The translations under genes were made by a program, and so were the position numbers. Below, piece after piece: positions 17,331 to 26,577 of a DNA stretch of 45,530 nucleotides. Within the stretch, counting starts at the first letter, position 1. Every line of letters begins with the position of its first letter. Below the pieces are notes generated by a model that made no database searches, was not told the DNA's origin, and saw nothing but the letters and a program-made list of their open reading frames with translations. Origin of the DNA: an uncultured Bacteroidia bacterium (lineage in GTDB: Bacteria > Bacteroidota > Bacteroidia > Bacteroidales > F082); assembly GCA_902767725.1 (NCBI GenBank), contig CACXIM010000026.1, positions 1 through 45,530 of the forward strand. The letters run 5' to 3'.

Positions 17331-18461
17331 ATGAACTTTAATGTTGTATCCAACGATCCGAAAAGCAATGCCCGTGCTGGCGTTCTGAATACCGACCATG
17401 GTCCCATCGAGACCCCGATTTTCATGCCGGTAGGCACGGCGGGCACGGTGAAGGCCTGCCATCTGCGTGATGTGCGCGATGAGGTGAAGGCACAGATTAT
17501 CTTGGGCAACACCTACCATTTGTACCTGCGTCCAGGATTGGATGTTCTCGAAGCCGCAGGAGGACTGCACAAATTCAATGGCTGGGGCCGTCCTATATTG
17601 ACGGATAGTGGTGGCTTTCAGGTGTTTTCGCTGACGGGCATCCGCAAGATGAAAGAGGAAGGCGTTACTTTCCAGTCGCACATCGACGGCTCGCGACACC
17701 TCTTTACCCCCGAGCGTGTGATGGACATCCAGCGCAGCATCGGTGCCGACATCATGATGGCCTTCGATGAATGCACGCCAGGTACTGCCGACTACAAATA
17801 TGCCAAGCCTTCGATGGAACGCACCCACCGGTGGCTCGACCGATGCTTGGAACGCTTCAATGCCACCGAGCCTAAATATGGCTACGAGCAAGCGCTGTTT
17901 CCTATCGTCCAAGGCTGCGTCTACCGTGACTTGCGTGAGCAGTCGGCCGAATACATCGCCTCAAAAAACGCGGTTGGCAATGCCATCGGTGGCTTGGCCG
18001 TGGGCGAGCCGACGGAGACGATGTACGAGATGATTGAATTGGTGAACACCATCTTGCCGAAAGACAAGCCGCGTTATCTGATGGGTGTGGGCACGCCGGC
18101 CAACATCCTTGAAAGCATCTCGCGCGGTGTGGACATGTTCGACTGTGTGATGCCTACGCGCAATGGGCGTAATGGTATGATTTTCACCTCCGAAGGCATC
18201 ATCAACATCAAAAACGAGAAGTGGAAGCTCGACTTCTCGCCTGTCGACCCCAACGGCGAAACTTTCGTCGATGCACAATATACGAGAGCCTATTTGCGTC
18301 ATCTCTTCGTCGCAGGCGAGATTCTCGGTCCCATGATTGCCAGCTTGCACAACATCGGCTTCTACCTCTGGTTGGTGCGCGAGTCCCGCAAGCACATCAT
18401 TGCCGGCGACTTCACCGAATGGCGTAACATGATGCTCCCAAAAGTTACAAGGAGGTTGTGA
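17331..18461 (+). CDS. tgt: tRNA-guanine transglycosylase
   Basis: A 376-residue enzyme that exchanges guanine-34 of GUN-anticodon tRNAs for preQ1 in queuosine synthesis. Visible family motifs: LGNTYHLYLRPG, LTDSGGFQVFSL with the catalytic Asp, MMAFDECTPG, GGLAVGEP, and the nucleophile region DMFDCVMPTRNGRNG. The C-terminal zinc site of most bacterial enzymes (CxCxxC then His) is not present: the equivalent stretch reads VDPNGETFVDAQYTRAYLRHLF. I believe this is usual in Bacteroidota rather than a defect. It is followed by the permease after 44 bases containing a short direct repeat (AGTCTCGCGTCC / AGTCTCACGTCC). Confidence 0.95.
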   Translation: MNFNVVSNDPKSNARAGVLNTDHGPIETPIFMPVGTAGTVKACHLRDVRDEVKAQIILGNTYHLYLRPGLDVLEAAGGLHKFNGWGRPILTDSGGFQVFSLTGIRKMKEEGVTFQSHIDGSRHLFTPERVMDIQRSIGADIMMAFDECTPGTADYKYAKPSMERTHRWLDRCLERFNATEPKYGYEQALFPIVQGCVYRDLREQSAEYIASKNAVGNAIGGLAVGEPTETMYEMIELVNTILPKDKPRYLMGVGTPANILESISRGVDMFDCVMPTRNGRNGMIFTSEGIINIKNEKWKLDFSPVDPNGETFVDAQYTRAYLRHLFVAGEILGPMIASLHNIGFYLWLVRESRKHIIAGDFTEWRNMMLPKVTRRL

Positions 18462-18505
18462 GTCTCGCGTCCCGCAGTCTCACGTCCTGCAGTCAAAAAA
18501 AGTAG

Positions 18506-19585
18506 ATGAGAAAAATAGACGCATATATCTTCAAGAAGTATCTTGGCACTTTCTTCTTTGCCATTTCGATGCTGCTTTTGATCGTCATCATCTTCGACGT
18601 GTCAGAAAACATCGACAGTTTCCTGAAGCATCATGCGCCTTGGCAGCGGGTGGTGGTCGACTACTACATCATGTCGATACCCTATTATATCAACCTATTC
18701 ATCCATCTTTTTGCCTTCATTGCTGTGGTGTTTTTCACCTCCAAGATGGCAGCCCGTACCGAGATTGTGGCCATCCTGAGCAGCGGCATCAGCTTTTGGC
18801 GCTTCCTTTTCCCTTATATGTGGGCGGCGATATTGATAGCCTTTATGTCGCTTTATTTTGGTAACTTCTTGATTCCCAAGACCAACGAAATACGACGGCA
18901 GTTCAAAGACGAGTATATGGAGAAGCTGAGCGTGAGTGCGGGACGCAATGTGCATGTTCAGATTGGGAAGGATGAATTCGTGTATGTGGAGAGCTTCAAT
19001 ATCGCCAAACAAAACGGATACAAGTTCTCGTGGGAGAAATATGATGGCAACGAGTTGAAATACAAGGTGATGTCGGATATGCTCTATCATGATACCTTGG
19101 CGCTCAACAGCTGGAAAATCGACCCGTACGCCATCCGAAACATCGACGGACGTGAGGAGAGTATTGTGAAAGGGCGCAATCTCGACACCGTCATCAACTT
19201 GTATCCGACAGACCTCTACAAGATGAAGGAGGACTTCGAGGAAATGGATTTCTTTGAGTTGCGCGACCATATCCGAGGCATGAAAGAGAAAGGCTCGGAA
19301 GGCGTGAAGGCTTATCAGGTGGAGATGCACACCCGCATGTCGGCTCCCGCGGCCGTGCTTATCCTGACACTTATTGGCGCGGCCTTGTCGAGCCGCAAGG
19401 TGAGGGGAGGCATTGGCATGCATCTCGGTATCGGCATCACCATCGCCTTTGCTTACATCCTCTTTATGCAGATTTCCAAGTCGTTTGCCATCTCGGGCAG
19501 CCTGTCGCCCTTCATCGCCGCATGGATTCCCAATTTCATCTTTTGTGTTCTAGGCATCTATCTATTGATTAAAGCGCCAAAATAA
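18506..19585 (+). CDS. LptF/LptG family (YjgP/YjgQ) permease
   Basis: A 359-residue membrane protein with three N-terminal and three C-terminal membrane segments around a periplasmic domain (about 125-260), the LptF/LptG fold. Early RKIDAYIFKKYLGTFFFAIS and RTEIVAILSSGISFWR are characteristic. LptFG with LptB2 extracts lipopolysaccharide from the inner membrane. Whether this copy is LptF or LptG cannot be decided; many Bacteroidota carry separated copies. Its neighbour kdsB also serves lipopolysaccharide (Kdo) synthesis. Confidence 0.9.
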   Translation: MRKIDAYIFKKYLGTFFFAISMLLLIVIIFDVSENIDSFLKHHAPWQRVVVDYYIMSIPYYINLFIHLFAFIAVVFFTSKMAARTEIVAILSSGISFWRFLFPYMWAAILIAFMSLYFGNFLIPKTNEIRRQFKDEYMEKLSVSAGRNVHVQIGKDEFVYVESFNIAKQNGYKFSWEKYDGNELKYKVMSDMLYHDTLALNSWKIDPYAIRNIDGREESIVKGRNLDTVINLYPTDLYKMKEDFEEMDFFELRDHIRGMKEKGSEGVKAYQVEMHTRMSAPAAVLILTLIGAALSSRKVRGGIGMHLGIGITIAFAYILFMQISKSFAISGSLSPFIAAWIPNFIFCVLGIYLLIKAPK

Positions 19586-19686
19586 CTGAAAATCAAGTAT
19601 TTGTTATTTTTCTGCAAAAAATTCGGCTCTTTTTGCCGACTTTTCCTTAATTTAGCCACTTCTTATCACCCTTAAACTAGAGTATT

Positions 19687-20298
19687 ATGCATATCGCAGT
19701 AGCTGGCAACATAGGCTCGGGCAAGACCACACTGACTGGACTCTTGGCCAAGCATTTCAACTGGAAGCCTCACTATGAGGAAGTGGAGCACAATCCCTAT
19801 CTCGACAGTTTCTATGAGGACATGCAACGCTGGTCGTTCAACATCCAGATATTCTTCCTCAATAGCCGTTTCCGTCAGGTGATGGACATCCGCAACAGCG
19901 GTCAGGACGTTATCCAGGACCGTACCATCTACGAGGATGCCCATATCTTCGCAGCCAACCTCTATTCCATGGGCTTGATGGAAACGCGTGATTTCGAGAA
20001 CTATAAGTCGCTTTTCGAGCTGATGACCAAGTTCCTCCAACCGCCCGATTTGCTGATTTATCTCCGCGCTTCGGTGCCGACTTTGATTAGACACATTGCC
20101 AAACGTAACCGTGAGTTTGAGCAGTCCATCAGCATCAGCTACCTTACCAACCTCAACGAACGTTACGAGGAATGGATCAACAACTACCACGAAGGCAAAC
20201 TGCTCATCATCGATACTGATAACCTCGAACTTGAAAACCCCGAAGACTTGAGCACCGTAGTCGACCGAATCGAGGCTTCACTTAATGGATTGTTTTGA
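19687..20298 (+). CDS. Deoxynucleoside kinase
   Basis: A 203-residue kinase of the dNK/dGK family. P-loop GNIGSGKTTL (residues 7-16), the substrate-binding EEVEHNPYLDSFYEDM, the DRTIYEDAHIF motif (ERS/DRS-like catalytic segment), and a lid-like RHIAKRNREFEQ. It phosphorylates deoxynucleosides for DNA precursor salvage; the preferred base is not evident. Its stop lies two bases before the kdsB ATG. Confidence 0.92.
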   Translation: MHIAVAGNIGSGKTTLTGLLAKHFNWKPHYEEVEHNPYLDSFYEDMQRWSFNIQIFFLNSRFRQVMDIRNSGQDVIQDRTIYEDAHIFAANLYSMGLMETRDFENYKSLFELMTKFLQPPDLLIYLRASVPTLIRHIAKRNREFEQSISISYLTNLNERYEEWINNYHEGKLLIIDTDNLELENPEDLSTVVDRIEASLNGLF

Positions 20299-20300
20299 AA

Positions 20301-21059
20301 ATGAAAGTAGTAGGAATCATACCTTCGCGTTACGCCTCAACGCGCTTCCCTGGTAAGCCTTTGGCTATGATTAAGGGCAAGACCATGATTAGGCGTGTAT
20401 GCGAGCAGGCTTGGAAGTCGAAATTGGATGCCGTAGTGGTGGCTACCGACGACATGCGCATCGCTGATGAAGTTCTCAGCTTTGGCGGACAATATGTGCT
20501 CACCGATCCTAACCACCAGAGTGGCACCGACCGCTGCCGAGAGGCGTTGGATATGCTTGAAACCCAGTATGATGCGGTGGTTAATATTCAGGGCGATGAG
20601 CCTTTCATCGATCCTCGACAAATCAATAAGCTGGTCGACTTGATTGCCATGGAAGACACCCCTTTGGCCTCTCTCGCCAAGAGGATTGACGATGAGGATG
20701 ATTTGTTTAGCCCCAATGTGGTGAAAGTGGTGATGGACCGTGAAGGCAGGGCTTTGTATTTCAGCCGCAACCCAATTCCATTCATGCGTAATAGGGCCCG
20801 TGAGGAATGGCTGGAAAAAGGTGATTTCTATCAGCATGTAGGCATCTATGCTTACAAGGCGGAAGCCCTTCGGCGAGTGGCCGCAATGAGTCCTTCACGC
20901 TTGGAGATGGCCGAGTCGCTCGAACAGCTGCGTTGGCTTGAAAATGGCTTGACTATTCGGATGGCGGTCACGGACTTTGACAATGTTGCCATCGACACTC
21001 CGAACGATTTGGCCAAAGCCGAACGATTTGCTCATAGACATTGTGACAGTGAGAAATGA
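20301..21059 (+). CDS. kdsB: 3-deoxy-manno-octulosonate cytidylyltransferase
   Basis: A 252-residue enzyme that makes CMP-Kdo from CTP and Kdo for lipid A-core assembly. Motifs: IIPSRYASTRFPGKPLA (nucleotide-binding signature), ATDD, GTDRCREA, NIQGDEPFI, SRNPIP, HVGIYAYK. The ATG at 20301 is preferred over an in-frame TTG at 20295 that overlaps the previous gene. Its last bases overlap the next gene (ATGA), indicating translational coupling. Confidence 0.96.
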   Translation: MKVVGIIPSRYASTRFPGKPLAMIKGKTMIRRVCEQAWKSKLDAVVVATDDMRIADEVLSFGGQYVLTDPNHQSGTDRCREALDMLETQYDAVVNIQGDEPFIDPRQINKLVDLIAMEDTPLASLAKRIDDEDDLFSPNVVKVVMDREGRALYFSRNPIPFMRNRAREEWLEKGDFYQHVGIYAYKAEALRRVAAMSPSRLEMAESLEQLRWLENGLTIRMAVTDFDNVAIDTPNDLAKAERFAHRHCDSEK

Positions 21060-22210
21060 TATCCATTGCTGAAGCCATATCAGACCTTTTGTTTGTGCGC
21101 GACACTGTGGTGGTGCCGGGTTTGGGCGCTTTCGTGAAGAAACCCGTTTCGGCCAAGGTAAACCCTGTGGCGAATTATTTCGCCATGCCTTCCAGCGAAA
21201 TCGTTTTTGATGCTAACTTGCGTGAGGATAACGATTTGGTCGTCAATTATATGTCGGAGAAGAACGATATTCCCAAGGAAGAAGCTCAAAAGCTGCTTTC
21301 GATGTTTGTTTCAGATTGCTTCAATAGTCTCAAGCAAGGGAAGAAAGTGGTGCTTCACCAGATTGGCACCTTGTCGTATGATTGGGCCAATGACCTTGTG
21401 CTTGAACATGACAAATCGGTCAACTACAACGCCGATGCCTTTGGCTTGTGCGATTTCAACCCTGAGCCAGTGCTGCGATCTAAGACAAAAGAGGAAATCA
21501 AAAGCGAAATTGAGCAGCAGCAAAAAGACAAAAACACTCCAATGAGTGTTGATGAAAAGGCAGTGCATGAGAAGGTTGATGAGGATGACGACGAAACAAG
21601 GCGCGGTTTAGGTTGGATGTGGATCTTGTTAGGCCTCTTACTGCTGGCTGGGATTGTCTATGGATTGTATTATTTCAAAGTCATCACATTCCCGTGGCAG
21701 CAGGAGGAGAGACCTATCGTAACTGAGCCTAAGACCTATACCTTGCCCACTTATCAAAAGACGTGGGAGTGGAAAGAGCCTGTGGCTCAGGACACAACGC
21801 AGGTGGTTGGCGATACAATCAAGGAGCCTATTGAACAGCAAGCTGTGGAAAAGCCTACGGAACAACCTGCAGCAAAACCGATTACACAACCCATCGAGCA
21901 GCCTAAGGCTCAACCCCAGCAGCCTCAAAAACAACTTACGACTCAGCCCGAGCAACAACCTAAAGCACAACCAGAGGCAACTCCATCTGATGCCAACATT
22001 CGCATCATTGCAGGTTGTTTCGGTCAAGAGGAGAATGCTATCAAGTTGACCAATACGTTGAAGGAAAAAGGCTATGCGGGTGCTTTGTATGAGATGCACT
22101 ACAACATGTGGTATGTATCGTTTGGCCAATATAAAACCGACGAAGAAGCTGCTGCAGCCTTGCGCGAAATCAGGGCCAACACCGAATACAAGGCATGGAT
22201 CTTCAAATGA
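21056..22210 (+). CDS. HU-CCDC81/SPOR-domain protein
   Basis: A 384-residue bitopic membrane protein. The N-terminal half carries the HU-like CCDC81 domain found in Bacteroidota (FVRDTVVVPGLGAFVKKPVSA, then QGKKVVLHQIGTL). A membrane segment (MWILLGLLLLAGIVYGLYYF) is at about 186-205. A Pro/Gln/Lys-rich linker follows with many PKAQPQ-like repeats (about 250-315), then a C-terminal SPOR domain (IRIIAGCFGQEENA ... YVSFGQYKTDEEA) that binds denuded peptidoglycan at division sites. A division or envelope role is inferred. It overlaps kdsB by four bases. Confidence 0.9.
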   Translation: MISIAEAISDLLFVRDTVVVPGLGAFVKKPVSAKVNPVANYFAMPSSEIVFDANLREDNDLVVNYMSEKNDIPKEEAQKLLSMFVSDCFNSLKQGKKVVLHQIGTLSYDWANDLVLEHDKSVNYNADAFGLCDFNPEPVLRSKTKEEIKSEIEQQQKDKNTPMSVDEKAVHEKVDEDDDETRRGLGWMWILLGLLLLAGIVYGLYYFKVITFPWQQEERPIVTEPKTYTLPTYQKTWEWKEPVAQDTTQVVGDTIKEPIEQQAVEKPTEQPAAKPITQPIEQPKAQPQQPQKQLTTQPEQQPKAQPEATPSDANIRIIAGCFGQEENAIKLTNTLKEKGYAGALYEMHYNMWYVSFGQYKTDEEAAAALREIRANTEYKAWIFK

Positions 22211-22319
22211 GCCCCGTAGGGGCGACAGCCGAAAAAGCCCCGTTGGGGCGACAGCAAAATAAGCAGGCGGTGTAAACCTCTGCTGACAAAACGATCGAAT
22301 AGCCCCGTAGGGGCGACAG
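22211..22319. repeat. Three GCCCCGTAGGGGCGACAG repeats
   Basis: Copies at 22211-22228, 22237-22254 (with GTTG in the centre) and 22302-22319. Each is a small GCCCC/GGGGC palindrome followed by GACAG. They fill the gap between the SPOR protein and trmB, the first copy directly after the stop codon. Confidence 0.85.
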
Positions 22320-22331
22320 GATATTAGAACA

Positions 22332-23015
22332 ATGTCGAAAAAGAACAAACTAGAGCGATTCGCCGAGAACAAGACCTTCCCCAACTTGTTCGAATACAGC
22401 TATGAACGTATCATGAGCGAGGGCTTCCCCCTGCAAGGGAAGTGGCATGCCGACTTCTTCCACAACGACAACCCCATCGTGCTGGAGCTGGGTTGTGGCA
22501 AAGGTGAGTACACCGTCGGTTTGGCTCGTGCCCATCGTGATATTAATTATATAGGTGTCGACATCAAAGGCGCCCGCATCTGGCGCGGACTGAAGCAGTC
22601 GAACGAAGAAGGCCTGAAGAATGTGGCGTTTCTCCGTGCCCGCATCGACCAGATCGAGCATTTCTTCGCCAAGGACGAAGTGGCTGAGATTTGGGTCACC
22701 TTCCCCGACCCGCATCCTGGCGAAGGCGAACGCAACGCCCGTCACCGCCTCACCTCGCCCGAGTTCCTCAACCGCTATCGCAAGATTGTCCGTCCCGATG
22801 GCATCCTCAACCTCAAGACCGACAGCCCCATCATGTATGAGTTCACTCTCCACGATGTGGTGGAGCCCCAGGGTCTGCCGTTGCTCTATGCCACCGACGA
22901 CCTCTACGCTAACGATGATAACCTCGAAGTGAAGACTATCCGCACCTTCTACGAACAGATGTGGCTTGACCAAGGCCTCACTATCAAATACATTCGATTC
23001 AAGATAAATCCATAA
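22332..23015 (+). CDS. trmB: tRNA (guanine-46-N7)-methyltransferase
   Basis: A 227-residue SAM-dependent methyltransferase. It has VLELGCGKGEYTVGLA (SAM motif I, about residue 52), YIGVDIKGARIWRG (motif II) and an IWVTFPDPHPGEGE segment in place of the usual FPDPWPKKRH. The C-terminal LKTDSPIMYEFT matches the family. It makes m7G46 in the tRNA variable loop. The altered loop after FPDP looks like a lineage variant rather than damage. Confidence 0.92.
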   Translation: MSKKNKLERFAENKTFPNLFEYSYERIMSEGFPLQGKWHADFFHNDNPIVLELGCGKGEYTVGLARAHRDINYIGVDIKGARIWRGLKQSNEEGLKNVAFLRARIDQIEHFFAKDEVAEIWVTFPDPHPGEGERNARHRLTSPEFLNRYRKIVRPDGILNLKTDSPIMYEFTLHDVVEPQGLPLLYATDDLYANDDNLEVKTIRTFYEQMWLDQGLTIKYIRFKINP

Positions 23016-23026
23016 TACTCTGGCCT

Positions 23027-23098
23027 TTGGCTTCTGGCAGCTTAACAAAATGCTAAAAGTTCAAGCCTCTGTTCAAGCTGCCAACAGCCAGTAGCCAA
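23027..23098. repeat. Nested inverted repeat between trmB and HerA-like gene
   Basis: TTGGCTTCTGGC pairs with GCCAGTAGCCAA (one mismatch) and the adjoining GGCAGCTT with AAGCTGCC, around a loop of about 30 bases. An A-rich AAACAGTTAAACAATCAAC stretch follows up to the next start codon. It could act as a terminator, but no T-run follows the stem. Confidence 0.65.
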
Positions 23099-23133
23099 CG
23101 ATTAAACAGTTAAACAATCAACACTTCAACAAT

Positions 23134-24651
23134 ATGTATACTGAAGACAAACAACTCTACATCGCGCATTGCGATAACGGTCCCATCTATATGATTGGCA
23201 AGATGGCCAACCGTCACGGCATGATTGCGGGCGCCACAGGTACGGGTAAGACCGTCACCCTGCAGGTGCTTGCCGAAACGTTCTGCGAGGCAGGCGTGCC
23301 TTGCTTCATGGCCGACATGAAAGGCGACCTCTCGGGTATCAGCCAGCCAGGACAGATGAGCAGCTTCATCGAGAAGCGTTGCCCTGAGTTCGGCATCGAA
23401 AACCCGCAATTCCATGGCTGCCCCACACGTTTCTTCGACGTGTATGGCGAGCAAGGTCACCCCCTCCGTGCTACCATTTCGGAGATGGGTCCGCAACTCT
23501 TGGCCCGTCTGCTCGACCTCAACGAGACCCAAACGGGCATCTTGAACATCGTCTTCAAGATTGCTGATGACCAAGGGCTGATGCTTATCGACATGAAGGA
23601 CTTGCGGATGATGCTTGACTATGTGGCCAAAAATGCCAAGGAGTTCACCACCACCTACGGAACGGTGTCATCGGTAAGTGTGGGTGCCATCCAACGTGCC
23701 CTGTTGGCCTTGGAAGCCGAAGGCGGAGAGATTTTCTTTGGCGAGCCTTCGTTCAATGCCTTGGACTTCCTACAAACGGAAGGCGGTCGTGGTGTGATGA
23801 ACGTGTTGGCTGCTGACAAGCTGATGCTCAATCCCAAGCTTTATTCCACCTTCCTGCTATGGCTCCTGAGCGAGCTCTACGAACAATTGCCCGAAGTCGG
23901 TGACCTTGAATTGCCCAAGCTGGTGTTCTTCTTCGATGAGGCCCACATGCTGTTCAAGGACACTTCCAAGGCCTTGATTGACAAGATCGAACAAGTCATC
24001 CGCTTGGTGCGTTCCAAGGGCGTGGGTGTCTATTTCGTCACGCAAAGTCCGAGCGACATTCCGGAGGTTATTGCGGGACAGTTAGGAAACCGTGTCTTGC
24101 ATGGTTTAAGAGCTTATACGCCCAAAGACCAGAAGACCGTCAAGGCAGCGGCACAGACCTTCCGCGCCAACCCTAGCTTCAATACAGAAGCAGCCATTCT
24201 CGAACTCGGTACGGGTGAGGCTTTGGTGTCCTTCCTCGACGCGAAAGGAGCTCCTTGCATCGTCGAGCGTGCCAAAATCCTTTTCCCGTTGAGCCAAATT
24301 GGTGCCATTACCGAAGGACAGCGTACCGCCCTGATCCGCAACTCGCGCCTTTATGGCATCTACGACAAGAGCTTCGATCGCGAGAGTGCCTATGAACTCC
24401 TCCTCGAGCAGCAGAAGCAGGAAGAGAAACGTCGTCAGCGTGAAGAAGAAGAGGAAGAGAAGCGCCTGGCCAAGGAAGCCAAGGAAAAGGAACGCTCAAG
24501 AAGTACCAGCTCGCGCAGCACAAGCACGAAGAAGAAGTCGACCACAAGAAAAGCCGTCGAAAAGACCATCAACACGACGGCGACGACCTTCGGACGCCAA
24601 CTCGGAAAATCGATTTTCAGAGGGCTTTTGGGTGGAATATTCAAGAAATAA
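23134..24651 (+). CDS. HerA-like ATPase, DUF853 family
   Basis: A 505-residue ATPase. Walker [11 protein letters not shown] (about residues 33-42), a following [11 protein letters not shown] block, Walker [12 protein letters not shown] (about 265), and [12 protein letters not shown], the conserved sensor-like region of the HerA/FtsK superfamily. A low-complexity charged tail ([24 protein letters not shown], then a Ser/Arg/Lys stretch) leads to a short hydrophobic C-terminus ([11 protein letters not shown]). The family (YjgR-like) is widespread but its role is unsettled. No NurA-type nuclease gene is adjacent. Confidence 0.9.
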   Translation: MYTEDKQLYIAHCDNGPIYMIGKMANRHGMIAGATGTGKTVTLQVLAETFCEAGVPCFMADMKGDLSGISQPGQMSSFIEKRCPEFGIENPQFHGCPTRFFDVYGEQGHPLRATISEMGPQLLARLLDLNETQTGILNIVFKIADDQGLMLIDMKDLRMMLDYVAKNAKEFTTTYGTVSSVSVGAIQRALLALEAEGGEIFFGEPSFNALDFLQTEGGRGVMNVLAADKLMLNPKLYSTFLLWLLSELYEQLPEVGDLELPKLVFFFDEAHMLFKDTSKALIDKIEQVIRLVRSKGVGVYFVTQSPSDIPEVIAGQLGNRVLHGLRAYTPKDQKTVKAAAQTFRANPSFNTEAAILELGTGEALVSFLDAKGAPCIVERAKILFPLSQIGAITEGQRTALIRNSRLYGIYDKSFDRESAYELLLEQQKQEEKRRQREEEEEEKRLAKEAKEKERSRSTSSRSTSTKKKSTTRKAVEKTINTTATTFGRQLGKSIFRGLLGGIFKK

Positions 24652-24673
24652 TGAAAGAATCCTTCTAAATATT

Positions 24674-24738
24674 GCTCCGTAGGAGCTTTCGTTTAATTGC
24701 AAAATACAATAATCCAGTAAGTTCTGCTCCGTAGGAGC
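24674..24738. repeat. Two GCTCCGTAGGAGC palindromes
   Basis: GCTCCGTAGGAGCTTTC occurs at 24674-24690 and 24726-24742. The CCGTAGG core is the same as in the GCCCCGTAGGGGC repeats at 22211-22319, with the flanking base pair exchanged, so the two sets seem related. Confidence 0.8.
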
Positions 24739-24765
24739 TTTCTATTGTTTGGTTTTTAGAAGTCC

Positions 24766-24801
24766 ACTGAAAAAGGAAGGTTACAGCCTTCCTTTTTCAG
24801 T
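24766..24801. terminator. Bidirectional terminator
   Basis: ACTGAAAAAGGAAGG and CCTTCCTTTTTCAGT form a perfect 15-bp stem with a 6-base loop. The A and T runs give a U tract on either strand. It lies between the convergent HerA-like and pcm genes and includes the pcm stop codon. Confidence 0.85.
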
Positions 24802-25462
24802 CATTTCCAATCTCTTTCAGCATCGGCACAAACTTGAAGTCGCCGAATTCCTCTTTTTTCAATGAACCATCTTCCATCTTGGTCACCCTCAGCATGGTCT
24901 GGCCATCACCTTCGGCGTTGTCCATGGGGATGATCATGATGCCGCCTGGTTTCAGTTGCTCAATGAGTTTCTCAGGGATGCTGGGTGCGCCGGCCGTGAT
25001 GATGATGCGGTCGAAGGGCTGATAGGTGGTCAAGCCTTCGTAACCGTCGCCTAAGAAAGTCTTTACCCGAAACGAGAGCTGCTCAAGGATTTCCTTGGTC
25101 TTGAAGAAGAGGTTGCGTTGCCGCTCGATGCTGAACACCTTGGCGCCCATGGCAGCTAATACACAAGCCTGATAGCCCGACCCCGTACCGATTTCAAGCA
25201 CTTTCATGCCTTTCTGCACTTGTAGCAACTGGGTTTGAAAAGCGACGGTATGCGGCTGCGAGATGGTTTGTCCCGAGCCGATGGGGAAGGCCTTGTCTTG
25301 ATAGGCGAGTTCGACAAAGGAGGAATCAAGGAAGATATGGCGCGGCACTTCGTTGATGGCCGATAGCACGGCCTCGTCGGTGATGCCCTTGGTGCGCAAC
25401 AAGTCGACGAGTTGCTGACGTAGTCCTTTGTGGCGGTAGTTGTCTTCTAAAGAGGTATTCAC
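24797..25462 (-). CDS. pcm: Protein-L-isoaspartate O-methyltransferase
   Basis: A 221-residue repair methyltransferase that methylates isoaspartyl residues in aged proteins using S-adenosylmethionine. Motifs: the substrate-side IGSGQTISQPHTVAFQTQLL (about 61-80), SAM motif I VLEIGTGSGYQACVLA, IERQRNLF, and the FDRIIITAGAPSIPEKLIEQL block. Length is normal. A near-consensus -7 box (TAATTTCG) lies at 25474-25467 on the minus strand. Confidence 0.95.
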   Translation of the reverse strand: MNTSLEDNYRHKGLRQQLVDLLRTKGITDEAVLSAINEVPRHIFLDSSFVELAYQDKAFPIGSGQTISQPHTVAFQTQLLQVQKGMKVLEIGTGSGYQACVLAAMGAKVFSIERQRNLFFKTKEILEQLSFRVKTFLGDGYEGLTTYQPFDRIIITAGAPSIPEKLIEQLKPGGIMIIPMDNAEGDGQTMLRVTKMEDGSLKKEEFGDFKFVPMLKEIGND

Positions 25463-25510
25463 GCTGCGAAATTACGCTAAAATCTGACGCTATGAAAAGA
25501 TAAAAAACAC

Positions 25511-25518
25511 TATTTTTG
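25511..25518 (+). promoter_or_regulatory. -7 box of the Gfo/Idh gene
   Basis: TATTTTTG fits TAnnTTTG and lies 15 bases before the ATG at 25534. The divergent pcm gene has its own weaker box 40 bases away. Confidence 0.55.
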
Positions 25519-25533
25519 CCGAAATTTTGAAAT

Positions 25534-26520
25534 ATGCTGAGAATAGGTGTTTTAGGTGCAGGCCATCTGGGCAAGATCCATATCAACTGCATCAAGCAGA
25601 TAGAGAAGTACGATTTGGTCGGCTTTTATGACCCGGCTGAGGAGACCGCCAAGCAGGTGGAAGCCGAGATGAATGTGAAGTGCTTCGACTCCATCGATGC
25701 CCTGATCGATGCTGTGGACGTGGTCGACATCGTCACGCCTACTATCCGTCATTTTGAATGTGCCTCCAAAGCCTTGCAGAAGCGTCGACACGTCTTCATC
25801 GAAAAGCCCATCGTGGCTACGCCCGATGAGGCCAATGCCTTGAAAAAGCTGGCCGATGAGGCGGGCGTCAAGGTCCAAGTGGGGCACGTGGAGCGTTTCA
25901 ATCCGGCTTTTGTGGCTGCCGAGCCTTTTATTAACGAGCCTCTTTTTATTGAAGCGCATCGCCTTGCCTTGTTCAACCCGCGCGGCACCGACGTTCCAGT
26001 TGTGCTCGACCTGATGGTGCATGACCTCGACATCCTGCTCACCATCGTCAAGTCGCCCGTGGCGCACATCAGCGCCAGCGGCGTGAGCATCGTCAGCCCC
26101 ACACCCGACATCACCAACGTGCGTATCGAGTTCGAGAACGGCACGGTGGCCAACCTCACTGCTTCGCGTCTGTCGATGAAGAACATGCGCAAGACCCGCA
26201 TCTTCCAAAAAGGCGCCTACATCACGGTGGACTTCTTGGACAAGGTGACCGAGATTTTCCGCATCAACGACGAAGTGGACGAGAGCAACCCGCTTTCGGC
26301 GACCATCACCTTGGGCGACGGCTCCGAAAAACAAATCACCTTCGAACGTCCCGAAATCCATCCCATCAACGCCATCAAGACGGAGCTTGAGAGTTTCTAT
26401 GACGCTATCATTCACAACACTACGCCTGCCGTCACCATCGATGACGGCATCAATGTCCTGAAACTGGCCTACCGTATTTTGGCCGCCGTGGATGAAGCCA
26501 TTGCCAAGGTGCAGAAATAA
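25534..26520 (+). CDS. Gfo/Idh/MocA family oxidoreductase
   Basis: A 328-residue NAD(P)-dependent dehydrogenase. The Rossmann motif GVLGAGHLGKIHI is at residues 5-17, the conserved EKPI at about 90 and a GHVERFNPA segment near 120, followed by the C-terminal alpha/beta domain. Such enzymes oxidise or reduce sugars and sugar-like substrates. It heads a run with a lipoprotein and an undecaprenyl-phosphate sugar transferase, so a part in surface glycan synthesis is plausible but not shown. Confidence 0.92.
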   Translation: MLRIGVLGAGHLGKIHINCIKQIEKYDLVGFYDPAEETAKQVEAEMNVKCFDSIDALIDAVDVVDIVTPTIRHFECASKALQKRRHVFIEKPIVATPDEANALKKLADEAGVKVQVGHVERFNPAFVAAEPFINEPLFIEAHRLALFNPRGTDVPVVLDLMVHDLDILLTIVKSPVAHISASGVSIVSPTPDITNVRIEFENGTVANLTASRLSMKNMRKTRIFQKGAYITVDFLDKVTEIFRINDEVDESNPLSATITLGDGSEKQITFERPEIHPINAIKTELESFYDAIIHNTTPAVTIDDGINVLKLAYRILAAVDEAIAKVQK

Positions 26521-26577
26521 AAGCCCCTTTAGACAATATTCATGAAGCCCCGTCGTTACCTTATTAAATATAGTTCT

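Noticed and set aside
22211-22319. CRISPR array
   Set aside because: Three short palindromic repeats with unequal spacers, no leader and no cas genes; the other repeat families in the window also lack CRISPR spacing.
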